Origin: Deltaproteobacteria bacterium
GTDB lineage: Bacteria > Desulfobacterota > Binatia > UBA9968
NCBI GenBank assembly: GCA_016183145.1
Contig: JACPFE010000677.1
Coordinates: forward strand, 1-10,292
Length of the DNA stretch: 10,292 nt
Reading direction: 5' to 3'
In this document: positions 1 through 6,616 of the stretch, one piece after another
Layout: each line of letters starts with the position of its first letter
Numbering within the stretch: the stretch's first letter is position 1
Program-made: the position numbers and the translations under genes
The notes under the pieces: generated by a model
Databases searched by the model: none
The model's input: only the letters and a program-made list of their open reading frames with translations
Told to the model about the DNA's origin: nothing

Positions 1-20
1 AAATGTCAAACTTTACGAGT

Positions 21-39
21 CCTCCAGCAAAGCTGGAGG
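21..39. repeat. Perfect 8-bp stem-loop near window edge
   Basis: CCTCCAGC (21-28) and GCTGGAGG (32-39) form a perfect 8-bp stem around an AAA loop, followed by TTTACAT. It could be a weak intrinsic terminator for a gene ending left of the window, or a hairpin from a transposon end. The T tract is only three bases, so neither reading is secure. Confidence 0.4.
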
Positions 40-58
40 TTTACATCTGATTAATAGA

Positions 59-87
59 TTGACCATAACACAACCTTATCGGATACT
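59..87 (+). promoter_or_regulatory. Candidate sigma-70 promoter for the M29-like gene
   Basis: TTGACC at 59-64 (5 of 6 to the -35 consensus) is separated by 17 bases from GATACT at 82-87 (4 of 6 to the -10 consensus). Transcription would start near 94, leaving a leader of about 190 bases before the ATG at 285. The spacing is ideal, but a match of this quality can arise by chance. Confidence 0.35.
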
Positions 88-152
88 CTCTGCCGCAACG
101 AGAGGGGACCAGTCTGCGTCCTCTGATGAGCGCGTGGGCTTTTCGAATGCGA

Positions 153-182
153 GCTGGTCGCACGCGGTTTTCGGCGACCAGC
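153..182. repeat. Perfect 9-bp stem-loop in the 5' leader of the M29-like gene
   Basis: GCTGGTCGC (153-161) pairs with GCGACCAGC (174-182) around a 12-base loop. It lies in the presumed untranslated leader, about 100 bases before the start codon. No T tract follows, so it is not an obvious terminator. Apart from this hairpin, the edge hairpin and the candidate promoter, I see nothing recognisable in 1-284. Confidence 0.4.
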
Positions 183-284
183 CCTTGAAAGCAAGTTCCT
201 ATCATTGACCTGGATGAGTTGGGGGTGCTGTAGAGCAGAGTCGACAAACCCCGACTTTGGAAATCCTAAGAGTGGAGCGCAGGC

Positions 285-1658
285 ATGTGCGGAATACCTC
301 ACGACGACATCACTCCGGCGGCAATCGTTGACGGAGGTAAACGTAAGATCCCAGTGTTGGATCTGAATGACATGGTGGAAGAGTTGCTACCCATCGCTCG
401 CTTTGTCGCGGGGGAACCGGAGGTCCGGCGGACAGGGGCGGGGTTCATCGGCTACGGCGCTACCAAACCGGGCGACAAAGTGCTGCTCGCGGCGGACACT
501 CACTACGACTGGCGGGTGGTGGAGGCTACGGCGCGGGCGCTGCGCGAGCGGGGCGCGAAGGTGGACGTGGTCACCGTGGACGTCGGGCCGGACCGCGACT
601 TCACTGACCTGGAGGAGATCAACACCGTGATGCGCCGTGAGCCTTGGGCGAACCGCCCGCGGCGCTGGGAAGGTGTGCCCTGGGTGGAGGAGTTGGCGCT
701 GCGGGGGAAGTACGACCTGTTGTGCCACGGCAAGGGCGGCAGCATCCCCGAGACACCCCACCGATACGAGGCCTTCCCCTGGCTGACACCGGAGCACTTC
801 ACGCAACCCGCCACTATCTATCCGCGCAAGCTGCACACGCTGATCAACGTCAAGGCTTGGCAACAGATCCGCGAGGACGGGCGTGGCGGTCGCGTGCACC
901 TGACTGACCCGGAAGGCACGGACCTGCGTTGGACGTTGTGGGACGAGTATTTCGATGGAATCCGGTTGGGTAGCGGTGAGACGCCGTTTTGGGGCCACCT
1001 GATGTCACATCCTCCCACGCCAATCATCTCTAAGGAAGATGCGACCGGCGTGGCCGCCGGCACGACTTCGCATTTCGCTAGGCCGTTTTCGCAGATCCGC
1101 GTCAGCGTGCTCGACGGGCTGGTGCAGATGGTGGAAGGCGGTGGGGCCTACGGGAAGGCCTGGAACGACCTGCTCGATGAGTCACGCAACACCCAGTACC
1201 CGTGTTTCCCTCGGCCCGGGCTGTTCTGGTTCTGGGAGGCAGCGATCGGCACCAATCCTAAGATCTCGCGGCCGTCGCGCATCCACCGGCTGGCGTCCGG
1301 CGGGTTCGAGTGGGAGCGGCGCCGCTCGGGTGTCATCCACCTCGGCTTCGGCACCTTCTGGCGCGGGCCGGAGGAGCGCTGGGCGGGCGAGCGGGGACTC
1401 CTATACGGGCACCTGCACGTCCACCTGCTGTTCCCCACGCTGGTCATCGAGACGCGCAGCGGCAAGTCCATCACCGTGATCGATAACGGCCGACTGACCG
1501 CGATGGACGATCCTGAAATCCGCGCCGTCGCGTCCGAATTTGGTGACCCGGACCAGTTGCTACGCGAGGACTGGAGTGCGCCCATCCCAGGCATTAGCGC
1601 GCCGGGCAGCTACGACGAGTACGCCGCGAATCCAGCGAAATGGATTTACGCCCTTTGA
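285..1658 (+). CDS. M29-like (leucyl aminopeptidase / aminopeptidase T fold) protein
   Basis: This 457-residue protein has no signal peptide and is probably cytoplasmic. It resembles the M29 metallo-aminopeptidase fold. Residues 61-100 carry the usual entry segment (KPGDKVLLAAD, then a helix and RGAKVDVVTVD). Residues 205-214 hold the HLTDPEGTDL turn. Around 318-325 lies E-x3-GTNP, typical of the C-terminal metal-binding half, followed by a histidine in GVIHLGFG (H352) and HLHVH (376-380). In classical M29 enzymes the last site reads H-x-D; here the aspartate is not evident, so peptidase activity is uncertain. The ATG at 285 is supported by GGAG at 274-277, seven bases upstream. It stands alone, with a candidate promoter at 59-87, and is richer in G+C than the next gene. 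Related proteins in environmental bacteria are usually annotated only as hypothetical or leucyl aminopeptidase. Confidence 0.6.
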   Translation: MCGIPHDDITPAAIVDGGKRKIPVLDLNDMVEELLPIARFVAGEPEVRRTGAGFIGYGATKPGDKVLLAADTHYDWRVVEATARALRERGAKVDVVTVDVGPDRDFTDLEEINTVMRREPWANRPRRWEGVPWVEELALRGKYDLLCHGKGGSIPETPHRYEAFPWLTPEHFTQPATIYPRKLHTLINVKAWQQIREDGRGGRVHLTDPEGTDLRWTLWDEYFDGIRLGSGETPFWGHLMSHPPTPIISKEDATGVAAGTTSHFARPFSQIRVSVLDGLVQMVEGGGAYGKAWNDLLDESRNTQYPCFPRPGLFWFWEAAIGTNPKISRPSRIHRLASGGFEWERRRSGVIHLGFGTFWRGPEERWAGERGLLYGHLHVHLLFPTLVIETRSGKSITVIDNGRLTAMDDPEIRAVASEFGDPDQLLREDWSAPIPGISAPGSYDEYAANPAKWIYAL

Positions 1659-1724
1659 AACTTCTCCAGGAAGCCTGGCCAAAAGTATTTGAAATTCGGA
1701 AACGAAGAAGAGATCGGAAAAAAT

Positions 1725-1805
1725 CATCTCTCCCGCAAAGACGCAAAGACGCGAAGTTCAGAGTATTCGGAAGATATTTTTAACTTTGCGCCCCTTTCGA
1801 GATTC
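1725..1805. repeat. REP-like dispersed repeat with short tandem units and inverted arms
   Basis: The unit CGCAAAGA occurs twice in tandem (1734-1749), followed by the variant CGCGAAG (1750-1756). The last unit, CGCGAAGTT (1750-1758), is nearly complementary (8 of 9) to AACTTTGCG at 1782-1790, and outer TCTC/GAGA edges flank the pair. CGCAAAG-type tandem and inverted units are common dispersed intergenic repeats in environmental bacteria (memory, not searched). It sits in the 237-base gap between the M29-like gene and the TctC-type gene. I see no convincing promoter in the rest of that gap. Confidence 0.45.
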
Positions 1806-1895
1806 GGATTTCGGGGTTTGGTTCAGTGGCGCAAGGAATTTTCTTGAAGTCATTTTGTCAAGCAATTTAAGCGTAAGAAACGGACCTGGGTTCGA

Positions 1896-2945
1896 ATGAT
1901 GACAAAAAAATTCTCGATTTTATCCTTAGTCTTGACCGGCACAGTTTTTTTCGCATGGGCAACCGAACCTGCTTTTGCCCAGGAACCCTTTTTCAAGGGT
2001 AAGACCATCCGCGTCATCGTGGGTTTCGGCGCCGGCGGAGGATTTGACGCCTATGCTCGCTCGTTGAGCCGCCATATGGGCAAGCATATTCCGGGTAATC
2101 CCACGTTGATTGTGGAAAACATGACAGGTGCCGGAAGCCTAGTTGCCGCCAGCCATCTCTACAAGGTAGCCAGGCCCGACGGACTGACCTTCGGGACCTT
2201 CCATGGCAGCCAGGTCGTCGCGCAGCTCATAGGCGGTCAAGGGATCGAATTCGACGCACGCAAACTGGAATGGATTGGGACCCCCGGGAAGAACCATGAT
2301 GTTTGCCTCTTGAGTAAAGCAAGCGGAATCACTGCCGTTAAACAATGGGTGGCGGCAAAAACGGCTGTCCGGCTTGGCGGGTCCGCACCCGGCTCGTCGA
2401 CAGATGATTTCCCGACAATTTTGCGAGCCGTTTTGGGTCTGCCCTTACGGGTCGTCACCGGTTATAAGGGGACCGCCGATATGCGGCTCGCTGTAGATGG
2501 AGGAGAAATTTCGGGACTCTGCGGCATCTCGGCGGCTTCGGTGAGAGCCACTTGGAAAAAACAACTCGAGGCAGGTGATGTAACGGTCGTACTGCAGAAC
2601 GCGCCGCAGCCTCACCCTGATCTCCCCAGCAATATTCCGCTAGCCATCAACCTGGCCAAGACCGAGGAGGGACGCCAACTCATCCATACCGGCATCCACG
2701 CTCCAAGCGCCATCACCTATGCTTACTCAGCGCCTCCAGGCACGCCACAAGATCGAATTCAGATCCTACGTCGCGCCTTTTGGAACACCACCAAAGATAC
2801 GGAATATTTAGCCGAGGCTACCAAGGCTAATCTCGACGTTAACTCTATCCAAGGTGAGGAAGTCGCCAAGCTCGTTTCTGACCTTTTCAGGCTCGAGCCC
2901 AGGATAGTCTCCCGGCTCAAAGAGCTCCTGGGGCAACCGAATTAG
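1896..2945 (+). CDS. Bug/TctC-type substrate-binding protein of a tripartite tricarboxylate transporter
   Basis: This 349-residue periplasmic solute-binding protein would capture a small carboxylate and hand it to TctA/TctB-type membrane partners. A signal peptide spans residues 1-28: a KK n-region, a hydrophobic core, and probable cleavage after AFA before QE. The mature protein begins with the Bug-family hallmark KTIRVIVGFGAGGGFDAYAR, in which the GGG-x-D turn (D51) contributes to ligand carboxylate binding. This is followed by NPTLIVENMTGAGS and ARPDGLTFG, the family's second conserved block. The length is normal for the family. Two ATG codons lie in tandem at the start and no strong ribosome binding site precedes them, so the second ATG (1899) is equally possible. 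The ligand cannot be read from sequence. No tctA or tctB lies in the window, and the gene converges on an unrelated ABC binding protein. Confidence 0.88.
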   Translation: MMTKKFSILSLVLTGTVFFAWATEPAFAQEPFFKGKTIRVIVGFGAGGGFDAYARSLSRHMGKHIPGNPTLIVENMTGAGSLVAASHLYKVARPDGLTFGTFHGSQVVAQLIGGQGIEFDARKLEWIGTPGKNHDVCLLSKASGITAVKQWVAAKTAVRLGGSAPGSSTDDFPTILRAVLGLPLRVVTGYKGTADMRLAVDGGEISGLCGISAASVRATWKKQLEAGDVTVVLQNAPQPHPDLPSNIPLAINLAKTEEGRQLIHTGIHAPSAITYAYSAPPGTPQDRIQILRRAFWNTTKDTEYLAEATKANLDVNSIQGEEVAKLVSDLFRLEPRIVSRLKELLGQPN

Positions 2946-2949
2946 ACGG

Positions 2950-2999
2950 GCAGCGCCGGGTCTTTGATCTGGGCATGAAGCCCGATTCCACAGCGCTGC
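2950..2999. terminator. Possible bidirectional stem-loop between convergent genes
   Basis: GCAGCGC (2950-2956) pairs with GCGCTGC (2993-2999), and inside it GGGC (2971-2974) pairs with GCCC (2980-2983). It lies in the 76-base gap between two convergent genes, where a shared terminator is expected. There is no T tract on either side, so any termination would not be of the classical intrinsic type. Confidence 0.25.
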
Positions 3000-3021
3000 G
3001 AAAGATTTGGCTATGCCTCGC

Positions 3022-4050
3022 TTACCTATACAGCCCGTCGATATATCCCGACTTATCCAATTCCTGAATGAAGCGTACATCCATAAAATCCCGAGGATTC
3101 GCCGTACGCGCGGCAGGCAGTTTTTTCGCCAACTCACCTAATATCGTCTTGAAGCCCTCCACGGAAGGATAGGGTTTGATTTCAGAAGTCGCTTTCAACT
3201 GCTGATAGGACTCCTCTAGCACCTTCTCATCTTTGATCTGCATGTAACGACCGATCGCGCGCTTCGCCCGCTCGGGATGGGTACGGATCAACTGCACGCC
3301 TTCGACGATCGATTTGACTACGCGGCGAACCATGTCGGGGCTCTTGGCGATATAGCGCTGAGTGGTATTGAGGCCCACCTGTTGAAATGGAATGTCCATT
3401 TCTTCCATATTGGCAAACACGCGCATTCCGGATTCCACCGCCTTGTTATAGTAAGGAGGCTGAAGCAGAGCGCCGTCGAAAGTTTTGCCGGCAATGAGAG
3501 AAGTAACGACGACGGGTGCCGAGTCACCCACCTGAATCAACGTGACATCTCGTTCGGGATTCACACCGAGCTTGTGGAGCAACAGACGCATCGTCGAATC
3601 ATTCACCGTCCCATAACGAGTAACCCCCAAGACCTTGCCCTTGAGATCTGCGATTGTACGAATCTCCGGGCGGACCACCAGCCGGTAATTGAGCTTCTGT
3701 TGAAAACTCACGATCATCACCACATCCGCCCCTTGCACTCGTGCCGGCGCCAACAGGCTCGCCGAATAGCTGCACATTTCGATTTCGCCGGCGATCATTG
3801 CCGACTGGCCAAGAGTGTTGCGGAGAAACAGCACGTCGGGATCAAGCCCGTTTTTCTCGAAAAGTCTGCCTTCATGCGTCGCCCACAGCATCGCCGTTCC
3901 GGCGCTCAAGCCGGAATAGCCGATCCGAATCTTGTCGGCGGCAAAGAGTCCCTGCGAAAGCAACAATAGGAGCAGTACGGCAACATTGATTAATCGTATA
4001 GTCATTGGAATACTAGGATGCACTGATCTACGAAGGTTTAGAGGTCTCAT
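3022..4050 (-). CDS. ABC transporter substrate-binding protein, NMT1/THI5-like (SsuA/TauA family)
   Basis: This protein of up to 342 residues is a periplasmic binding protein of the nitrate/taurine/sulfonate/pyrimidine-precursor class. The mature part starts DKIRIGYSG and continues with WATHEGRLFEKNGLD, IAGEIEMCSYSA, IADLKGKVLGVTRYGT and a D-x-ALLQPPYYNKA segment, in the usual order for NMT1-like proteins. The signal peptide is clear: a nine-residue V/L-rich core, then LSQGLFA with cleavage near residue 37. The ATG at 4050 is preceded by GGGGGGAAA, giving a long n-region with two arginines. An internal ATG at 4005 would give a more compact signal peptide but lacks a ribosome binding site. It begins 95 bases after the unknown-function gene on the same strand and probably shares its transcript. 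No permease or ATPase gene is in the window. The substrate cannot be inferred. Confidence 0.85.
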   Translation of the reverse strand: MRPLNLRRSVHPSIPMTIRLINVAVLLLLLLSQGLFAADKIRIGYSGLSAGTAMLWATHEGRLFEKNGLDPDVLFLRNTLGQSAMIAGEIEMCSYSASLLAPARVQGADVVMIVSFQQKLNYRLVVRPEIRTIADLKGKVLGVTRYGTVNDSTMRLLLHKLGVNPERDVTLIQVGDSAPVVVTSLIAGKTFDGALLQPPYYNKAVESGMRVFANMEEMDIPFQQVGLNTTQRYIAKSPDMVRRVVKSIVEGVQLIRTHPERAKRAIGRYMQIKDEKVLEESYQQLKATSEIKPYPSVEGFKTILGELAKKLPAARTANPRDFMDVRFIQELDKSGYIDGLYR

Positions 4051-4145
4051 TTTCCCCCCGCAAGGTCGGAGTGACTCACCGTTCCCTCTCCCGCAAAAGC
4101 GGGCAGGTTAAGTCTGAAAAAATAAGCTTTGAACTTTCTGAACTG

Positions 4146-4790
4146 TTAATTTTGAATCAGTTTCGTCACCGATCTTGTCGTCCCGCCTTCTGGTGTCCCC
4201 TGCCCCCAGCCATGAATATATCCGGAAATCGAACCATCGCCACCGGCGACCAGCAAGAGAATATCTTCTGGCTTATCCGGCACGTGCAGCACGCTCTCAC
4301 GCGTTAGATTGTACTGCGTGCGCCGTTTGGCGCGCTGCGCAAAAACTTCATCGGGCAAGTCTTTCATGTTATACCGCGTAGTCTGCCATAAAAATTGTTT
4401 CACTGCGGCTTTGCCATACCCACCTTTGGCGATGATCGCCGCATGCTCGGGGCAAAAAATCACCGTGGCCTCCGCGCCGGTGGGGCCGTTGATGCGTTGC
4501 GCCATCGTCGTCATCACCCCTTCGGCTTTGGTGCTATCCAAATCCCCCGCGCGGACGTAGCCGTCCGCACTGATCGCCGTGACCGTGCTCGCATTTCGAT
4601 CAAAGCCGCGCTCGACATGAAGCGGCTCCCACGGACTCGCCTCCTCATTTTCCGCGATGCACATACCCTGTTTACCGGGCCAGCCCAGAGTCGCTTTGCA
4701 CGTAGTCCCAGGATACGAACCTCCGATATTTCTCTGGATCAAGCGGATCGTTCGGCCAATGGTCGCGTTGGCATGCGAGCCTTCGCCCAA
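4146..4790 (-). CDS. C-terminal piece of the interrupted unknown-function protein
   Basis: The longest independent frame begins at a TTG (4790) with no ribosome binding site, so separate translation is doubtful; open sequence in the same frame extends back to the TAG at 4818. The 214 residues contain ANATIGRTIRLI, a CIAENEEASPWEPLHVERGF block, an AEATVIFCPEHAAIIAKGGYGKAAVKQFL segment, and a glycine-rich C-terminus (VAGGDGSISGYIHGWG). The sequence shows no further decay, meaning no other stop or frameshift up to the natural end. Confidence 0.6.
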   Translation of the reverse strand: MGEGSHANATIGRTIRLIQRNIGGSYPGTTCKATLGWPGKQGMCIAENEEASPWEPLHVERGFDRNASTVTAISADGYVRAGDLDSTKAEGVMTTMAQRINGPTGAEATVIFCPEHAAIIAKGGYGKAAVKQFLWQTTRYNMKDLPDEVFAQRAKRRTQYNLTRESVLHVPDKPEDILLLVAGGDGSISGYIHGWGQGTPEGGTTRSVTKLIQN

Positions 4791-5198
4791 TACGTTCGCG
4801 CCACTGTTGATCTTCAGCTAATCACGCATCGGGCCATTGACGATCAGCATCACCGATGGCCCGCCGGTAGTCGCCTGCAATGAATAGAGATTTAGCTTCG
4901 GATCTGTGATCGCTTCCACCGCTGCCAGCAGGACGGGCATATGGGCCGGCCGACAGCCGGCCATCACGGCATTGATGGCGATTTTCTCCACGGTCGCCGC
5001 CGCCCAGCGCGGCGGCACCAATCCTATAGATTCCTGCGGATCGCGGTTAATGGCGTCGAGCATTCGGGTGACTCGCTCTTCGGTCGGCGGGAGGATGGGC
5101 AACCCATCAGTCCAGTTTTTCTCTAAGAAAAAGTCGTTTACGGCCCAGAGATCATCGCCGATCTCGAAACGCTCGGCTTGCAATGATGGCACGACCAT
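4146..5198 (-). pseudogene. Conserved unknown-function gene interrupted by one in-frame TAG
   Basis: The two open frames at 5216-4818 and 4790-4146 are in the same reading frame, and the stretch between them is open except for one TAG at 4820-4818. Reading through gives about 350 residues of continuous, family-like sequence: VNGPMRD, then TAG, then LKINSGANVLGEG and GSHANATIGR. From memory, an uncharacterised family in environmental bacteria has a WTDGLPI(L/V)PPTEERV start, a PPRW-x4-TVEK(I/L)AINAVMAGC block, a VNGP block, an ANATIGR block and SPWEPLHVERGF; all are present here. The most likely start is the ATG at 5198, which has GAGG at ideal distance, rather than the ATG at 5216. The break may be a nonsense mutation, a sequencing or assembly error, or readthrough. 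There is no signal peptide or membrane segment. Function is unknown; the tie to a binding protein suggests a substrate-related role (inference). Confidence 0.65.
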
Positions 5199-5216
5199 TT
5201 TGGCACCTCGAAGCAT
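4818..5216 (-). CDS. N-terminal piece of the interrupted unknown-function protein
   Basis: As an independent frame this gives 132 residues from the ATG at 5216, or 126 from the preferred ATG at 5198. It carries WTDGLPILPPTEERV, then PPRWAAATVEKIAINAVMAGCRPAHMPV and an LYSLQATTGGPS segment, and ends after VNGPMRD at the TAG. It has no recognisable enzyme motif; the single cysteine in MAGC is conserved in the family as I remember it. If translated alone it would lack roughly two thirds of the full protein and is unlikely to be functional. Confidence 0.6.
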   Translation of the reverse strand: MLRGAKMVVPSLQAERFEIGDDLWAVNDFFLEKNWTDGLPILPPTEERVTRMLDAINRDPQESIGLVPPRWAAATVEKIAINAVMAGCRPAHMPVLLAAVEAITDPKLNLYSLQATTGGPSVMLIVNGPMRD

Positions 5217-5237
5217 TTGCGACTTCGCTTGTTGGCG

Positions 5238-5267
5238 AATTTACGTGCTGTTGCAACCACTTGTCAA
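5238..5267 (-). promoter_or_regulatory. Sigma-70-type promoter for the unknown-function gene
   Basis: On the minus strand a perfect TTGACA (5267-5262) is followed after 18 bases by TAAATT (5243-5238, 4 of 6 to consensus). The start of transcription would fall near 5231, about 33 bases before the ATG at 5198. That leaves room for the GAGG ribosome binding site and argues against the ATG at 5216, whose leader would be about 14 bases. Confidence 0.5.
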
Positions 5268-5317
5268 ACGCGTAGCGATCTTAGACGATGGAAATTCTGA
5301 CGACACGGCTCGCTGAC

Positions 5318-5358
5318 AAAAAATAGCGGCTGCGGTCAGGAATTGCTCGCTGCCGCAG
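5318..5358 (-). terminator. Candidate intrinsic terminator after the Nudix gene
   Basis: Read on the minus strand, GCGGC (5356-5352) pairs with GCCGC (5330-5326), followed immediately by TATTTTTTG. An alternative stem CTGCGG/CCGCAG (5358-5353 with 5335-5330) overlaps it. The U tract of six is good and the stem is short with a long loop. It would end the rplT-to-Nudix transcript before the downstream promoter at 5267-5238. Confidence 0.4.
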
Positions 5359-5392
5359 ATCGAATGAGCGTCGCTGCCCGCCTCGGCGGGAT

Positions 5393-5815
5393 TCACGGCT
5401 TTGGCCGGCGGCCGGTTTTCTTGAATAGGAAATAGTCGCGCAGGATGCGCGCGTGATCGAAGACTATCGGAGCCGGAATTTCATCCTCGTGAAAAACTCG
5501 CGCCGTCCTAGCGTCGTCCGCGCCACGGGGCGTGCCATTAGCGGTGGCGATGAAGACGGTGGAAACGGTATGGTGGCGTGGATCGCGGCTTGGATCGGAG
5601 TAGGTGTAAAACTGTTCGGTGAGACCCAGGTCTAGTGAAGTTTCTTCTTTCGCTTCCCTCACTGCCGCGTTTTCCAGGCTCTCGCCGTAGTCGACAAACC
5701 CGCCGGGCAACGCCCATCCGTGAGGAGGGTTTTTTCTCTCGATCAATACGATTCCGCCGCCGACCTCGATGATGATGTCGACGGTCACTAACGGATTGCG
5801 GGGTGTTTCCCTCAC
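5393..5815 (-). CDS. Nudix hydrolase
   Basis: This 140-residue protein is of single-domain Nudix size. It would hydrolyse a nucleoside diphosphate linked to another moiety (an ADP-ribose or oxidised-nucleotide type of substrate; the exact one cannot be told). The Nudix box is G39-x5-E45-x7-R53-E54-x2-E57-E58, complete for the metal-binding glutamates, with serine (S60) in place of the usual final glycine. GWALPGGFVDYGE precedes it, and a substrate loop ending TYSDPSRDPRHHTVS follows. The C-terminus ends in basic residues. The start is a GTG at 5815 with GGGAG five bases upstream. It lies 76 bases after the MerR gene on the same strand and is the last gene before the candidate terminator. Confidence 0.88.
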   Translation of the reverse strand: MRETPRNPLVTVDIIIEVGGGIVLIERKNPPHGWALPGGFVDYGESLENAAVREAKEETSLDLGLTEQFYTYSDPSRDPRHHTVSTVFIATANGTPRGADDARTARVFHEDEIPAPIVFDHARILRDYFLFKKTGRRPKP

Positions 5816-5891
5816 GGCCTCTCTCCCGCGCTCGGAGCGGCGGAATTTTCTGGGGCGTCAGGAACCACGGCCGTTCACGGCTTGACACTGC

Positions 5892-6245
5892 TTAGGATAG
5901 TAGTTTGCGGAGTGATTTGAGGTCTCTCTTGATCTTGACCAGCGCGTTTTTATACTTCTGATCGGCGAGCGGCAGCTTGAGTTGACTCTTTTCTTCTTTC
6001 TTCGTTTCTTTGAGTTTCTTGCGCGCGCCTTCGATGGTAAACCCCTCCGTATAGAGGAGCCGCTTGATGTCCAGCAGCAACTCGATGTCCCGCTTCTTAT
6101 AGAGACGATGCTTGGATGGCGCCTTGGAAGGCTTGAGCAGCTCGAACTCGGTCTCCCAATAGCGCAGCACGTAAGGCTCGACGCCGACGATCTCGCTGAC
6201 CTCGCCGATCTTAAAATAGATCTTGTCCGGCAAGCGAGCGGCCAT
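5892..6245 (-). CDS. MerR-family transcriptional regulator
   Basis: This 117-residue DNA-binding protein has the winged helix-turn-helix of the MerR family at residues 8-78: YFKIGEVSEIVGVEPYVLRYWE, then HRLYKKRDIELLLDIKRLLYTEGFTIEGARKKL. The remainder is a short lysine-rich, probably coiled-coil tail that would serve in dimerisation. There is no C-terminal effector domain and no cysteine for metal sensing, so the signal is unknown. It follows ihfA by nine bases, with AGGCAGG upstream of the ATG and overlapping the ihfA stop region, implying translational coupling. A small MerR protein directly after ihfA is a recurrent arrangement in deltaproteobacterial genomes. Confidence 0.88.
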   Translation of the reverse strand: MAARLPDKIYFKIGEVSEIVGVEPYVLRYWETEFELLKPSKAPSKHRLYKKRDIELLLDIKRLLYTEGFTIEGARKKLKETKKEEKSQLKLPLADQKYKNALVKIKRDLKSLRKLLS

Positions 6246-6254
6246 TCGCCTGCC

Positions 6255-6578
6255 TCAGTCGGCCGCCGATGACGGGGAAGACATCGTGGAAGAGGACGGG
6301 GATGCGGCGTTGAGGCTTTTCTTGAGGATCTGGCTCGCCTTGAAAGTCAGAACCTTGCGGCCGACGATGATGATCTCGTCTCCGGTTTGCGGATTGCGCC
6401 CTTTGCGCGGCCGCTTGGTATTGACGACGAAGTTGCCGAAACCGGAGACTTTGACTTTTTCTCCGCGCTCGAGACAACCCTTGATGATATCGAAGGTGGC
6501 TTCCACCACGTCGGTGGCGTCCTTTTTGGAAAAACCCACCTTTTCGTAAATCCGGGTAATGATTTCCGCCTTAGTCAT
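6255..6578 (-). CDS. ihfA: Integration host factor subunit alpha
   Basis: This 107-residue DNA-bending protein of the HU/IHF family normally pairs with IHF beta to bend DNA in the nucleoid. It begins TKAEIITRIYEKVGFSKKDA, carries the family signature VSGFGNF (44-50), and has the beta-arm segment RKGRNPQTGDEI, where P63 is the intercalating proline. It closes with VLTFKASQILKKSLN. The alpha assignment rests on the TKAE start and on its position right after pheT, as in enterobacteria. The body ends near residue 90 and is followed by a 17-residue tail almost entirely of Ser, Ala and Pro, which is unusual. The ATG has AAGGGGTGG upstream. It lies 38 bases after pheT. Confidence 0.92.
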   Translation of the reverse strand: MTKAEIITRIYEKVGFSKKDATDVVEATFDIIKGCLERGEKVKVSGFGNFVVNTKRPRKGRNPQTGDEIIIVGRKVLTFKASQILKKSLNAASPSSSTMSSPSSAAD

Positions 6579-6616
6579 AATCCACCCCTTTTTCTATTCA
6601 CGCGCTCCAAACGAAT

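Noticed and set aside
41..247. 68-residue open frame on the minus strand upstream of the M29-like gene
   Set aside because: Arg- and Ser-rich, no recognisable motif, overlaps the candidate promoter and hairpin of the plus-strand gene, and has no clear ribosome binding site.
4090..4103. CCCGC-AAAA-GCGGG hairpin between the unknown-function gene and the binding protein
   Set aside because: Five base pairs with no U tract; too weak to call a terminator.
4818..4820. TAG as a pyrrolysine codon
   Set aside because: TAG ends at least two other genes here, no Pyl machinery is in the window, and the family does not, as far as I know, contain pyrrolysine.
5377..5390. CCCGCC-TC-GGCGGG hairpin right after the Nudix stop as the terminator
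   Set aside because: No U tract follows it on the minus strand; the hairpin at 5318-5358 fits better.
5816..5891. A tRNA gene after merR, as in some related gene orders
   Set aside because: No TTCGAAT-type T arm or cloverleaf stems could be assembled on either strand.
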